NCBI GenBank assembly: GCA_002384855.1
Contig: DGBP01000069.1
Location: forward strand, 36,809 to 100,808
Source of the DNA: Nocardioidaceae bacterium UBA4001
GTDB taxonomy: Bacteria > Actinomycetota > Actinomycetes > Propionibacteriales > Nocardioidaceae
Reading direction: 5' to 3'
Length of the DNA stretch: 64,000 nt
Shown piece after piece: positions 35,720-45,073 of the stretch; the first letter of the stretch is position 1; the number at the start of each line of letters is the position of its first letter. Made by a program: the position numbers and the translations under genes. The notes under the pieces are model-generated. The model ran no database searches, was not told the origin of the DNA, and saw nothing but the letters and a program-made list of their open reading frames with translations.

Positions 35720-38700
35720 GTGCGAACGACGCTGGACGACAGCAGGGATGAGCTCATCGCGAAGGCAGCGGAGCTCGGCAGCACCCGCAAGGGCACCAGC
35801 GGTCCTCCCGGCGCCACCACCGGGTCGTTCCTGAGGTCCTACTACCGGCACGTGGCGCCCGAGGACGTCGTCCAGCGCTCGCCCGAGGACCTTTACGGCG
35901 CGGCGATGAGCCAGTACCGCATGGCGGTGCACCGGCCGCAGGGCACCGCCAACATCCGGGTCTTCACGCCCTCGGTGTCCGAGCACGGCTGGGCCGCCGA
36001 CGGCCACACGGTCGTCGAGGTCGTCACCGACGACATGCCCTTCCTCGTCGACTCCGTGACCATGCTGCTCAACGAGGAGCACCGCTCGGTGCACCTCGTG
36101 GTGCACCCCCAGCTCCTGGTGCGCCGCGACGTCACCGGGAAGCTGCAGGACGTCCACACCTCCGAGGGCCACGACGGCCCCGGCAAGGACATGCCCCACG
36201 ACGTCTTCCGCGAGTCGTGGATGCACCTCGAGATCGACCGGGAGACCGACCAGGAGGACCTCGAGGCGATCGAGAGCGGCCTCGCGAAGGTCCTGCGCGA
36301 CGTCCGCGAGGCGGTCGAGGACTGGGAGCGCATGCACGCCCAGGCACGCTCGATCGTCGAGGACCTCGAGTCGTTCCCGCCCCCGCTGTCCGAGACGGAG
36401 ATCGCCGAGGGCAAGGCCCTCCTCGAGTGGCTGGCCGACGACCACTTCACGTTCCTCGGCTACCGGGAGTACCACCTCGAGACCCAGGACGGCGACGACG
36501 TGCTCCGGGCCGTTCCGGGCACCGGCTTCGGCATCCTGCGCGCCGACCCTGACATGTCCTCGTCGGTCGGCAAGCTGCCGCCGCTGGTGGCCGCCAGGGC
36601 CCGCGAGAAGACGCTGCTCGTGCTGGCGAAGGCGAACTCCAAGGCGACCGTGCACCGCTCTGCCTATCTCGACTACGTCGGGGTGAAGACCTTCGACGAG
36701 AACGGCGACGTCGTCGGCGAGCGCCGCTTCCTGGGTCTGTACAGCTCGGCGGCCTACACCGAGTCCATCACGCGCATCCCGGTGCTGCGAGACAAGGCGC
36801 GCCAGGTCATCGACCGCGCCGGCTTCGACCCGCTGAGCCATACCGGCAAGGCGCTGATGGACGTGCTGGAGACCTATCCGCGCGACGAGCTGTTCCAGAC
36901 CCCGGTCGACGAGCTGGTCCCGATCACGGAGGCGGTGCTGCACACGCGGGACCGCCGCCAGGTCCGGCTGTTCGTGCGGCAGGACGCATACGCCCGCTTC
37001 TACTCGTGCCTGGTCTACCTCCCCCGCGACCGGTACACCACAGGGGTCCGGGAGCGGATCGCGTCGATCCTCAGGACCCAGCTCGGCGGTGAGTCGGTCG
37101 AGTACACCGCCCGGGTCAGCGAGTCGATGCTCGCGCGGCTGCACTTCGTGGTCCGTCCGCCCCGCGGCCACCTCGTGGAGGACTACGACCACGAGGACCT
37201 CGAGCGCCGCCTCGTCGAGGCCGCGCGGTCGTGGCGCGACGACCTGGTCGCGGCGATCGGCGCCGAGTACGGCGAGGAGGAGGGGTCCCGCCTCGCGCGG
37301 ACCTACGCCGATGCCTTCCCGGAGGCGTACAAGGAGGACTACGCGCCGCGCACCGGCGCGGTCGACCTGGGCCGCCTGGAGGCGATCGAGGGTGAGGTGG
37401 GGATGTCCCTCTCGCTGTACGAACCCATGGACGCCGGCCCCGGCGAGGCGCGGCTCAAGGTCTTCCGGATCGGTCCGCCGCTCTCGCTCAGCCACGTGCT
37501 GCCGATGCTGTCGGCGATGGGCGTCGAGGTCGTCGACGAGCGGCCCTACGAGCTCGAGGGCGTGTCCCGTCGGTCCTACATCTACGACTTCGGCCTGCGC
37601 TACCCCGCGGAGATGCCAGGCGGCGCCCGCGAGCTCTTCCAGGACACCGTCACCGCCGTGTGGCAGGGCAAGAACGAGAGCGACGGCTTCAACGCGCTCG
37701 TCCTCGCTGCCGGCCTGTCGTGGCGCCAGGTCGTCGTGCTGCGCGCCTACGCCCGCTACATGCGCCAGGGCGGGACGCCGTTCTCGCAGGGCTCGATCCA
37801 GGGCGCGCTGCTCGGCAACGTCGACATCACCCGCCTGCTCGTGCGGCTGTTCGAGGCCCGCTTCGACCCGGGCCGCAACAGCGACATCGCCCCCGACAGC
37901 GAGACGCGCACCGCCACCATTGCCGAGATCGAGGAGCGGATCACGCGGGCGCTCGAGGACGTCGCGAGCCTCGACCACGACCGGATCCTGCGCTCCTACC
38001 TGACCATCGTGAAGGCGACGCTGCGCACCAGCTACTACCAGCGCGACGAGCACGGTGAGCCCAAGAGCTACCTGTCGCTCAAGCTCGAGCCGAGCGCCAT
38101 CCCGGACCTCCCCGAGCCGCGGCCGCGGTTCGAGATCTTCGTCTACTCGCCTCGGGTCGAGGGTGTGCACCTGCGCTTCGGCGCGGTCGCTCGAGGCGGT
38201 CTGCGCTGGTCGGACCGACGAGACGACTTCCGCACGGAGGTCCTCGGCCTGGTCAAGGCCCAGATGGTCAAGAACGCCGTGATCGTCCCCGTCGGTGCCA
38301 AGGGCGGATTCTACCCCAAGCAGCTGCCCGACCCCGCGGACCGCGACGCCTGGCTCGCGGAGGGCGTCGCCTGCTACAAGACGTTCATCTGCGGGTTGCT
38401 CGACATCACCGACAACCTCGTCGGCGGCGAGACGGTCCCGCCCGAACGCGTCGTACGCCACGACTCCGACGACTCCTACCTCGTGGTGGCCGCGGACAAG
38501 GGCACGGCGTCCTTCTCCGACCTCGCCAACGAGATCGCCGGAGACTACGGGTTCTGGCTCGGTGACGCCTTCGCGTCGGGCGGGTCGGCCGGCTACGACC
38601 ACAAGGCGATGGGCATCACCGCGCGCGGTGCGTGGGTGTCGGTGCAGCGGCACTTCCGCGAGATGGGCGTCGACTGCCAGACCGAGGACTTCACCGCCGT

Positions 38701-40597
38701 GGGCATCGGTGACATGTCCGGCGACGTCTTCGGCAACGGGATGCTGCTCTCGAAGCACACCCGCCTGGTCGCGGCGTTCGACCACCGGCACATCTTCCTC
38801 GACCCGGACCCCGACGCCGACGCGTCGTACGCCGAGCGCAAGCGACTCTTCGAGCTGCCCCGCTCGAGCTGGGAGGACTACGACAAGTCCCTGATCAGTG
38901 AGGGCGGTGGCGTCTACGCGCGCAGCCTGAAGTCGATCAAGGTGTCGCCCCAGGTACGACGGGCTCTCGGGCTCGACGACAAGGTGACCTCGACGACCCC
39001 CGCCGAGCTCATGCGGGCGATCCTCCTCGCCGACGTCGACCTGCTGTGGAACGGCGGCATCGGCACCTACGTCAAGAGCTCGGGGGAGACCAACGCCGAC
39101 GCGGGTGACAAGGCCAACGACCCGATCCGGGTCGACGGCGCGGACCTGCGCTGCCGCTGTGTCGGTGAGGGCGGCAACCTCGGCTTCACCCAGGCCGGTC
39201 GGGTGGAGTACGCCCGCGCCGGGGGCCGGATCAACAGCGACTTCATCGACAACTCGGCCGGGGTGGACACCTCCGACCACGAGGTGAACATCAAGATCCT
39301 GCTCGACCGCGTGGTCGCGCAGGGTGACCTCACCGGCAAGCAGCGCAACGACCTGCTGGAGTCGATGACCGACGAGGTCGCCGAGCTGGTGCTCCAGGAC
39401 AACTACGAGCAGAACATCGCCATCGCCGGCGCCGAGGCCATCGCGCCAGGCCTCCTCCACGTCCACGAGGACTGGATGCGCCGCCTGGAGAAGCAGGGTC
39501 TGCTGAACCGTGCGCTGGAGTTCCTCCCCAGCCGTAAGCAGGTGGCCGAGCGGCTGGAGCGTGGCCAGGGGCTCAGCGCGCCCGAGCTCGCGGTCCTGGT
39601 GTCCTACACCAAGATCGTGCTGGCCGACGAGCTGATCGGCACCGACCTCCCCGACGACCCGTTCCTGCGCAGCGAGCTGTACAGCTACTTCCCGAGCAAG
39701 ATGCGCCAGAACTACCGGCAGCAGATGGAGGAGCATCCGCTGCGTCGCGAGATCATCGTGACCCAGATCGTCAACGAGCTGGTCAACGGCGCGGGGACGA
39801 CGTACTTCCACCGGCTCTCGGGGGAGACGGGGGCGAGCGCCGCGGAGCTCACCCGCGCGAACTTCATGGCCCGCGAGATCTACGGCTCCAAGGGCCTGAT
39901 GCAGGAGATCGCGTCGTACGACAACAAGATCGACGCGGGCGTGCAGACGCGGATGCGGCTCGAGGTCCGCACCCTGGTCGAGCGCGCATCCCGCTGGCTG
40001 GTCGTCAACCGCAGACCACCGGTCGACTCCGACGAGGTCGTCGACTTCTTCGAGGTCGTCGTGCAGCGGGTGACCGCGCAGCTGCCGGACCTGCTGACCG
40101 GCCGGGAGCTCGCGGCCTACGAGCAACGGCGCGACGAGCTGGTCGAGGGGTCGGTGCCCGAGGACCTCGCCCGCCGGGTCGCGGTGCTGCCCCCGGCGTA
40201 CGCCGTCCTCGGCATCGTCGACGTGTCCCAGCGCGACGGGCTGGACCCGGTCGAGGTCTGCCGCCTGCACTTCGAGCTGGGGGAGCAGCTCGGCCTCCCG
40301 GCGCTGGCGACCCGTGTGCTGGCGCTGCCGCGCAAAGACCGCTGGCAGGCCATGGCCCGGGCGGCGCTCCGCGACGAGCTGCACTCGGTGCACGTCCAGC
40401 TCACCGGCCAGGTGCTCGCCCTCACGGCTCCGGAGGCCCCCGCGTCCGACCGGGTCGCGCACTGGAAGGAGGACGAGGGGACCGCGGTGCGCCGAGCGAC
40501 CACGACGCTCGACGAGATCTGCGCCGACGACCGTGCCGACCTCGCTCGACTCTCGGTGGGCCTCCGGGTGGTCCGCACCCTCCTCACCACCCCCTAG
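35720..40597 (+). CDS. gdh: Large NAD-specific glutamate dehydrogenase
   Basis: 1625 residues, the ~180 kDa class (GDH-180 type) of actinobacteria. It deaminates glutamate to 2-oxoglutarate and ammonium with NAD, a catabolic role. Long N-terminal regulatory regions (ACT-like segments near 80-110 and 415-460) precede the catalytic dehydrogenase part (about 800-1270): LRFGAVARGGLRWSDRRDDFRTEVLGLVKAQMVKNAVIVP, KGGFYPKQLPD, DMSGDVFGNGM, and NGGIGTYVKSS. A helical C-terminal region follows. Start GTG 35720 lies about 10 nt after AAAAGG. It ends 3 nt before the convergent ppgK stop. Confidence 0.95.
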   Translation: MRTTLDDSRDELIAKAAELGSTRKGTSGPPGATTGSFLRSYYRHVAPEDVVQRSPEDLYGAAMSQYRMAVHRPQGTANIRVFTPSVSEHGWAADGHTVVEVVTDDMPFLVDSVTMLLNEEHRSVHLVVHPQLLVRRDVTGKLQDVHTSEGHDGPGKDMPHDVFRESWMHLEIDRETDQEDLEAIESGLAKVLRDVREAVEDWERMHAQARSIVEDLESFPPPLSETEIAEGKALLEWLADDHFTFLGYREYHLETQDGDDVLRAVPGTGFGILRADPDMSSSVGKLPPLVAARAREKTLLVLAKANSKATVHRSAYLDYVGVKTFDENGDVVGERRFLGLYSSAAYTESITRIPVLRDKARQVIDRAGFDPLSHTGKALMDVLETYPRDELFQTPVDELVPITEAVLHTRDRRQVRLFVRQDAYARFYSCLVYLPRDRYTTGVRERIASILRTQLGGESVEYTARVSESMLARLHFVVRPPRGHLVEDYDHEDLERRLVEAARSWRDDLVAAIGAEYGEEEGSRLARTYADAFPEAYKEDYAPRTGAVDLGRLEAIEGEVGMSLSLYEPMDAGPGEARLKVFRIGPPLSLSHVLPMLSAMGVEVVDERPYELEGVSRRSYIYDFGLRYPAEMPGGARELFQDTVTAVWQGKNESDGFNALVLAAGLSWRQVVVLRAYARYMRQGGTPFSQGSIQGALLGNVDITRLLVRLFEARFDPGRNSDIAPDSETRTATIAEIEERITRALEDVASLDHDRILRSYLTIVKATLRTSYYQRDEHGEPKSYLSLKLEPSAIPDLPEPRPRFEIFVYSPRVEGVHLRFGAVARGGLRWSDRRDDFRTEVLGLVKAQMVKNAVIVPVGAKGGFYPKQLPDPADRDAWLAEGVACYKTFICGLLDITDNLVGGETVPPERVVRHDSDDSYLVVAADKGTASFSDLANEIAGDYGFWLGDAFASGGSAGYDHKAMGITARGAWVSVQRHFREMGVDCQTEDFTAVGIGDMSGDVFGNGMLLSKHTRLVAAFDHRHIFLDPDPDADASYAERKRLFELPRSSWEDYDKSLISEGGGVYARSLKSIKVSPQVRRALGLDDKVTSTTPAELMRAILLADVDLLWNGGIGTYVKSSGETNADAGDKANDPIRVDGADLRCRCVGEGGNLGFTQAGRVEYARAGGRINSDFIDNSAGVDTSDHEVNIKILLDRVVAQGDLTGKQRNDLLESMTDEVAELVLQDNYEQNIAIAGAEAIAPGLLHVHEDWMRRLEKQGLLNRALEFLPSRKQVAERLERGQGLSAPELAVLVSYTKIVLADELIGTDLPDDPFLRSELYSYFPSKMRQNYRQQMEEHPLRREIIVTQIVNELVNGAGTTYFHRLSGETGASAAELTRANFMAREIYGSKGLMQEIASYDNKIDAGVQTRMRLEVRTLVERASRWLVVNRRPPVDSDEVVDFFEVVVQRVTAQLPDLLTGRELAAYEQRRDELVEGSVPEDLARRVAVLPPAYAVLGIVDVSQRDGLDPVEVCRLHFELGEQLGLPALATRVLALPRKDRWQAMARAALRDELHSVHVQLTGQVLALTAPEAPASDRVAHWKEDEGTAVRRATTTLDEICADDRADLARLSVGLRVVRTLLTTP

Positions 40598-40600
40598 CGA

Positions 40601-41371
40601 TCAGCTGCCGAACTCCTGCGCCAGCCAGGCTGCGCCGACGATCCCGGCGTTGTTGCGCAGCCTCGCCGGAACGATCGGGGTGCGCAGCTCGAGCAGCGGC
40701 AGGAACTTGTCCGAGCTCTTGCTGATCCCACCACCGACGACGAAGAGGTCCGGCCAGAACAGGGCCTCGACGTGGCTGTAGTAGCGCTGCAGCCGCTCGG
40801 CCCACTCGGGGTAGGAGAGGTTCTCCCGCTCCTTGGCCGACTGTGCGGCGCGCTGTTCGGCATCGTGCCCGTCGATCTCGAGGTGACCGAGCTCGCTGTT
40901 GGGCATCAGCTTTCCGTCGAGGAGGAAGGCCGAGCCGATCCCGGTGCCCAACGTGGTCAAGATGACCAGACCGGGGACGTCCTTGGCGACGCCGTACCTC
41001 GCCTCGGCCACCCCGGCGGCGTCGGCGTCGTTGACGACGTGGACGGGCCGGCCGAGCCGCTCGGTGAAGAGGGCGTCGACGTCGGTGTCCACCCAGGCCG
41101 GGTCGATGTTCGCTGCCGAGCGGGCCACCCCGTGCTGGCAGACGGCGGGGATCGCGATGCCGATCGGCCCAGACCCGATTCGGCCGGCAAAGCTGTCCGC
41201 GATCTCCTCCACGACCCCCGCCACGGCCTCGGGCGTCGCAGGCCTGGGCGTCTTGATCTTCAACCGCTCCGCCACGAGCTCGCCGGTCGCCAGGTCGACG
41301 GGCGCGCCCTTCACCCCGCTGCCGCCGATGTCGATCCCCAGCACCGACCCGGTCGCATCTGTCTCGCCCAT
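40601..41371 (-). CDS. ppgK: Polyphosphate glucokinase
   Basis: 256 residues with AAAGGAGG before ATG 41371. ROK-family sugar kinase features: phosphate-binding LGIDIGGSGVKGAPVDLATGEL, NDADAAGVAEARYGV, LTTLGTGIGSAFLLDG, ELGHLEIDGHDAE and DLFVVGGGISKSSDKFLPLL. Actinobacterial PpgK phosphorylates glucose with polyphosphate or ATP. It starts 38 bp from the divergent M20 peptidase gene, so their promoters overlap. Confidence 0.92.
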   Translation of the reverse strand: MGETDATGSVLGIDIGGSGVKGAPVDLATGELVAERLKIKTPRPATPEAVAGVVEEIADSFAGRIGSGPIGIAIPAVCQHGVARSAANIDPAWVDTDVDALFTERLGRPVHVVNDADAAGVAEARYGVAKDVPGLVILTTLGTGIGSAFLLDGKLMPNSELGHLEIDGHDAEQRAAQSAKERENLSYPEWAERLQRYYSHVEALFWPDLFVVGGGISKSSDKFLPLLELRTPIVPARLRNNAGIVGAAWLAQEFGS

Positions 41372-41409
41372 GTTTGCCTCCTTTGCGACAACCCTAGACA
41401 CTCGGCGGC

Positions 41410-42687
41410 ATGACTTCTCACGGCCGCAGCGACCTCGAGTCGTTCGTGCTCGACCACTTCGACAGCGAAGCCCTCGTCGAGGACCTCGCCGCCCTGGTCC
41501 GGCTCCCGAGCGTGGCGGGCAGTGACGCCGAGGTGGAGGTCCAGGACCTGGCTGCGGAGATCCTCCGCAGCCAGGCCGCCGTGGTGGACCGGTGGGACAT
41601 CGACCTCACCGAGCTCCAGGAGGACCCGTGGTTCCCCGGCTCGGAGGCGCACCGTGACCGAGCCGTCGGCGTCGTGGGGGTGACCTCCGGGGAGGGTGCC
41701 CCAGCACTCGTCCTGCAGGGCCACCTCGACGTGGTGCCCCCGGGCGACCCGGAGACCTGGCAGGGACTCGACCCCTTCTCGGGCGAGATCCGCGACGGTG
41801 CGCTGCACGGTCGCGGTGCCTGCGACATGAAGGCCGGCGTCGCGGCGAACCTCGCGGTGATGCGTACGCTGCGCGCGGCCGGCGTGCAGCTCGCGCGACC
41901 GCTGGCCGTGCACAGCGTCGTGGGGGAGGAGGACGGCGGTCTCGGCGCCTTCGCCACCCTGCGCCGCGGCCACCGGGGAGAGGCTGCCGTGATCACCGAG
42001 CCGACCAGCGGCCGGATCGTGACCGCCACGGCGGGAGCCCTGACCTTCCGGATCGAGGTGGCCGGCCGCTCGGCCCACGGCAGCATGCGTCGCGAGGGGG
42101 TCAGCGCGCTGGAGGTGTTCTGGCCCCTCCACGAGGCCCTGCGCGAGCTCGAGCGCGAACGGAACGTCGACCCGGACCCGCTCTTCGGGAGCGACCTGCC
42201 CTACGCACTGTCGATCGGCATGGTGCACGGCGGTGACTGGGCCAGCAACGTGCCGGACAAGCTCACTGCCGAGGGCCGGCTCGGGGTCCAGCTCGACGAG
42301 GACCCGCGCCAGGCCCGCCTTGCGCTCGAGGACGCCGTCGCCGAGGTCAGCGCCAAGGACCCGTGGCTCCGCGAGAACCGGCCCGTCGTCACCTGGCCGG
42401 GCGGCCAGTTCGCCAGCGGGCGCACGGACGCCGACCACCCGCTGGTGGGCGAGGTCATCGACTCGGTGCGCGACACCGGAGGCCCCGTTCCGGAGCTCGG
42501 CGCGGAGGTGTACGGCAGCGACCTGCGGCTTTACGCCGGTATCGGCGGCATCCCCACCCTCCATTACGGCCCCGGCGACATCCGCGTCGCTCACGGCCCG
42601 CAGGAGCACGTGGACCTCGAGGAGGTCGCCCAGGTGGCGCGTGCGCTCGTCGTACTCACGCTGCGACGCTGCGGCGTGCGCCCCTGA
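41410..42687 (+). CDS. M20 family metallopeptidase (ArgE/DapE-like)
   Basis: 425 residues. The dinuclear zinc site is visible: GHLDVVPPGD (His near 105), GRGACDMKAG (bridging Asp near 139), the catalytic/ligand Glu pair in VGEEDGGLGAF, a later ITEPTSG, and a C-terminal YGPGDIRVAHGPQEHV His. The dimerisation domain lies around 200-330. Family members hydrolyse N-acyl amino acids, succinyl-diaminopimelate or dipeptides, and the substrate is not decided by sequence. It is followed by an amidase and an SDR gene. Confidence 0.9.
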   Translation: MTSHGRSDLESFVLDHFDSEALVEDLAALVRLPSVAGSDAEVEVQDLAAEILRSQAAVVDRWDIDLTELQEDPWFPGSEAHRDRAVGVVGVTSGEGAPALVLQGHLDVVPPGDPETWQGLDPFSGEIRDGALHGRGACDMKAGVAANLAVMRTLRAAGVQLARPLAVHSVVGEEDGGLGAFATLRRGHRGEAAVITEPTSGRIVTATAGALTFRIEVAGRSAHGSMRREGVSALEVFWPLHEALRELERERNVDPDPLFGSDLPYALSIGMVHGGDWASNVPDKLTAEGRLGVQLDEDPRQARLALEDAVAEVSAKDPWLRENRPVVTWPGGQFASGRTDADHPLVGEVIDSVRDTGGPVPELGAEVYGSDLRLYAGIGGIPTLHYGPGDIRVAHGPQEHVDLEEVAQVARALVVLTLRRCGVRP

Positions 42688-42695
42688 CCTCGCAC

Positions 42696-42701
42696 TACCG
42701 T
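42696..42701 (+). promoter_or_regulatory. -10 box of a leaderless promoter for the amidase gene
   Basis: TACCGT, exactly 6 nt, then ATG 42708, in the 20-nt gap after the M20 peptidase stop. No Shine-Dalgarno is present. Confidence 0.5.
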
Positions 42702-42707
42702 GTCCGC

Positions 42708-44114
42708 ATGCGCGAAGACCTGCTGTTCGCCGGCGTCGAGGCCCTCACGGAGGCGACCACCGCCGGGAACCTCTCCGCCCGGGAGCTGACCGAGGCCTGC
42801 CTGGACCGGATCAGCGAGACCGACCACCACCTCCACGCCTTCACCAACGTGATGCGCGACCGAGCGCTCGCCGAGGCCGACGCGCGGGACAAGGACATCA
42901 TCGACGGCGTCGAGCCAGGGCCCCTGCACGGCCTGCCGGTGGCGGTGAAGGAGGAGGTCGACGTCGCCGGCGAGGTGACCACGTTCGGCGGCAGGGGCAA
43001 CAGCACCCCGGCGGTGCGAGACGCCGAGGTGGTGCGCCGCCTGCGTGCGGCCGGAGCGGTCGTCCTCGGCAAGACCGCGATGCCGGAGTTCGGCCAGTGG
43101 CCGTTCACCGAGTCCGCGACGCACGGCATCACCCGGAACCCCTGGGACACCGACCGCAGCACGGGCGGGTCGAGCGGGGGTACGGCGGCCGCGGTCGCTG
43201 CCGGGATGGTCCCGGTCGGCATCGGCGGAGACGGCGGCGGGTCGATCCGGATCCCCGCGGCCGTCTGTGGCCTGTTCGGGCTCAAGCCGCACCGCGGCCG
43301 GGTCTCCACCGACCCGCATCAGCACCTCTGGTGGGCCCTGGGCACGGTCGGCCCGCTGACCCGCAGCGTGGTCGACAGCGCCCTGGTCTACGACGTCGTC
43401 CACGGCGCGCTTCCGGGCGACCGCTTCCGCGCGCAGGATCCGGCGACGTCCTTCGTCGAGGCGGTCCGGGCACCTGCGAGGACGCTGCGGATCGCCTGGT
43501 CCGCCAGGCCGGTGACCCTCGGCGTCCGGCCGCACCCCGAGCACGTCGAGGCCGTGCGAGCCACGGCCGCGCTGCTCGCCGACCTCGGACATCACGTCGA
43601 GGAGGTCGACCCCGGCTACCCCGATCCGACGTCGGCGTTCGTCCCGCAGTTCTTCGCCGGTGTCGCCTCCGAGGCGAGGACCGTCGAGCATCCCCAACGG
43701 CTCGAGCGCCGCACCCGCGAGACGCTGCGGCTCGGTCGGTGGGTGCGGCCCGGTGTGGTCGAGTGGGCCATGCGGCAGGGGGAGAAGGTCGCGGAGCGGG
43801 CGAACCGGGTCTTCGAGCGGCACGACCTCCTGCTCACGCCGACGATCGCGCACCGCCCGCCCCACGCCGGTGTGCTCGACGGGGTGGGGACGCTCCGCGC
43901 GGCGGCGCTGTCGACGCCGATGATCGCCTACACCGCGCTGTGGAACGTCACGGGGAACCCCGCCGCCTCGGTGCCGGCCGGCTTCGGCAGCGACGGTCTG
44001 CCTCTCGCCGTACAGCTGGTCGGTCGTGGCCACGACGAGACCACGATCCTCGCGGTGGCCGCGCAGCTCGAGCGTGCCCGCCCGTGGGCCGGCCGGCGAC
44101 CGGTGCTGCCGTGA
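42708..44114 (+). CDS. Amidase signature family enzyme
   Basis: 468 residues, normal for the family. The catalytic Ser-cisSer-Lys triad is present: Lys near 81 in VAVKEEVDVAG, cis-Ser in TGGSSGGTAAAVAAG near 157, nucleophile Ser in GGDGGGSIRIPAAVCGLFGLKP near 179. The amide substrate is unknown. It overlaps the SDR gene by GTGA and follows the M20 peptidase, suggesting a small amide or peptide catabolic operon (inference). Confidence 0.92.
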   Translation: MREDLLFAGVEALTEATTAGNLSARELTEACLDRISETDHHLHAFTNVMRDRALAEADARDKDIIDGVEPGPLHGLPVAVKEEVDVAGEVTTFGGRGNSTPAVRDAEVVRRLRAAGAVVLGKTAMPEFGQWPFTESATHGITRNPWDTDRSTGGSSGGTAAAVAAGMVPVGIGGDGGGSIRIPAAVCGLFGLKPHRGRVSTDPHQHLWWALGTVGPLTRSVVDSALVYDVVHGALPGDRFRAQDPATSFVEAVRAPARTLRIAWSARPVTLGVRPHPEHVEAVRATAALLADLGHHVEEVDPGYPDPTSAFVPQFFAGVASEARTVEHPQRLERRTRETLRLGRWVRPGVVEWAMRQGEKVAERANRVFERHDLLLTPTIAHRPPHAGVLDGVGTLRAAALSTPMIAYTALWNVTGNPAASVPAGFGSDGLPLAVQLVGRGHDETTILAVAAQLERARPWAGRRPVLP

Positions 44115-45010
44115 CCGGCCTGCTGCTCACGACCCCGCGTGCCTGGGCGCGCCGGGTGGTCGGCCTGCTCCCCGGCGTCGAGGTGCCGAGCAGGCTGGCC
44201 GGCCGCACGGTGATGGTCACCGGAGCGTCCTCCGGCATCGGCGAGGCGACGGCGCGGGCGGTGGCCGCCAAGGGCGCTCGCGTGCTGCTCGTCGCCCGGC
44301 GCGCCGACGAGCTCGCCCGGGTCGCCCGTGAGATCGAGGCCGCGGGAGGGGCGGCCCACGCGTACGCCTGCGACCTGACCGACGTCGCCGCGGTCGACGC
44401 CATGGTGGGCGCGGTGCTCGCCGAGCACGGGGGCGTCGACATGCTCGTCAACAACGCCGGCCGGTCCATCCGGAGGTCCCTGTCGCTGTCCTACGAGCGG
44501 GTGCACGACGTCGAGCGGACGGTCGCGATCAACTACGTCGCCCCGGTCCGGCTGGTCCTGGCGTTCCTCCCGGGGATGGTCGAGCGCGGTGACGGCCACG
44601 TGGTCAACATCCTCACGTGGGGGGTGCAGGTGAAGGCCCCGAAGTTCGCCGCCTACATCGCCTCGAAGGCCGCGCTGGACACCTTCAGCCGGATCGCCGG
44701 CCGCGAGACGTACGGCGACGGCGTCACGTTCACCAACGTCCGGCTGTCCCTGGTCCGCACCGACATGATCGGGCCGACCGACGCCTACCGCAGGACCCCG
44801 GCGATGACCCCCGAGCAGGCGGCCGCGAAGGTGGTCCGCGCGCTCGAGGACCGGCCGCTGACCGTGAACACGGTGGCCGGCTCGGTCGCCGAGGTGCTCA
44901 ACCTGGTCGCGCCCCGGCTCTCGGACGCCGTGAGCCATGCCGCTGCTCAGCGCTTCCCCGACTCACCCTCGGCAGCCAGGCACGTCTCACCGGACCGGTC
45001 GGTGGGCTGA
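44111..45010 (+). CDS. SDR family NAD(P)-dependent oxidoreductase
   Basis: 299 residues, GTG overlapping the amidase stop. Cofactor motif TGASSGIGEATARAVA (about 37-52), NNAG near 117, and active-site Tyr/Lys in AYIASKAAL near 182. The residue that is usually the catalytic Ser appears as Thr (VNILTWGV), so activity may be altered. The N-terminal 30 residues (hydrophobic/Arg-rich) resemble a membrane-associated leader seen in similar SDRs. The frame is open far upstream but that is a shadow of the amidase. Confidence 0.88.
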   Translation: MTGLLLTTPRAWARRVVGLLPGVEVPSRLAGRTVMVTGASSGIGEATARAVAAKGARVLLVARRADELARVAREIEAAGGAAHAYACDLTDVAAVDAMVGAVLAEHGGVDMLVNNAGRSIRRSLSLSYERVHDVERTVAINYVAPVRLVLAFLPGMVERGDGHVVNILTWGVQVKAPKFAAYIASKAALDTFSRIAGRETYGDGVTFTNVRLSLVRTDMIGPTDAYRRTPAMTPEQAAAKVVRALEDRPLTVNTVAGSVAEVLNLVAPRLSDAVSHAAAQRFPDSPSAARHVSPDRSVG

Positions 45011-45036
45011 GACAGAGCGGTCACTTCGAGTGGGGT

Positions 45037-45067
45037 GTCGTTCCCCGTCCGCCTGGACGGGAACGAC
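45037..45067. terminator. Bidirectional terminator between SDR and ku genes
   Basis: Arms GTCGTTCCCCGTCC and GGACGGGAACGAC pair with one bulged C around a 4-nt loop. It fills the gap between the convergent SDR stop (45010) and ku stop (45074). Confidence 0.7.
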
Positions 45068-45073
45068 GTGCGC

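Noticed and set aside
35702..40462. Minus-strand open frame of 1586 codons opposite the glutamate dehydrogenase gene
   Set aside because: It is the mirror of the gdh codon bias at high GC, has no start with ribosome binding context and no family motif. The plus-strand protein is full length with clear GDH motifs.
42233..44110. Upstream extension of the SDR reading frame
   Set aside because: The extension runs through the M20 peptidase and amidase genes in another frame and has no similarity. The GTG at 44111 overlapping the amidase stop is the normal SDR start.
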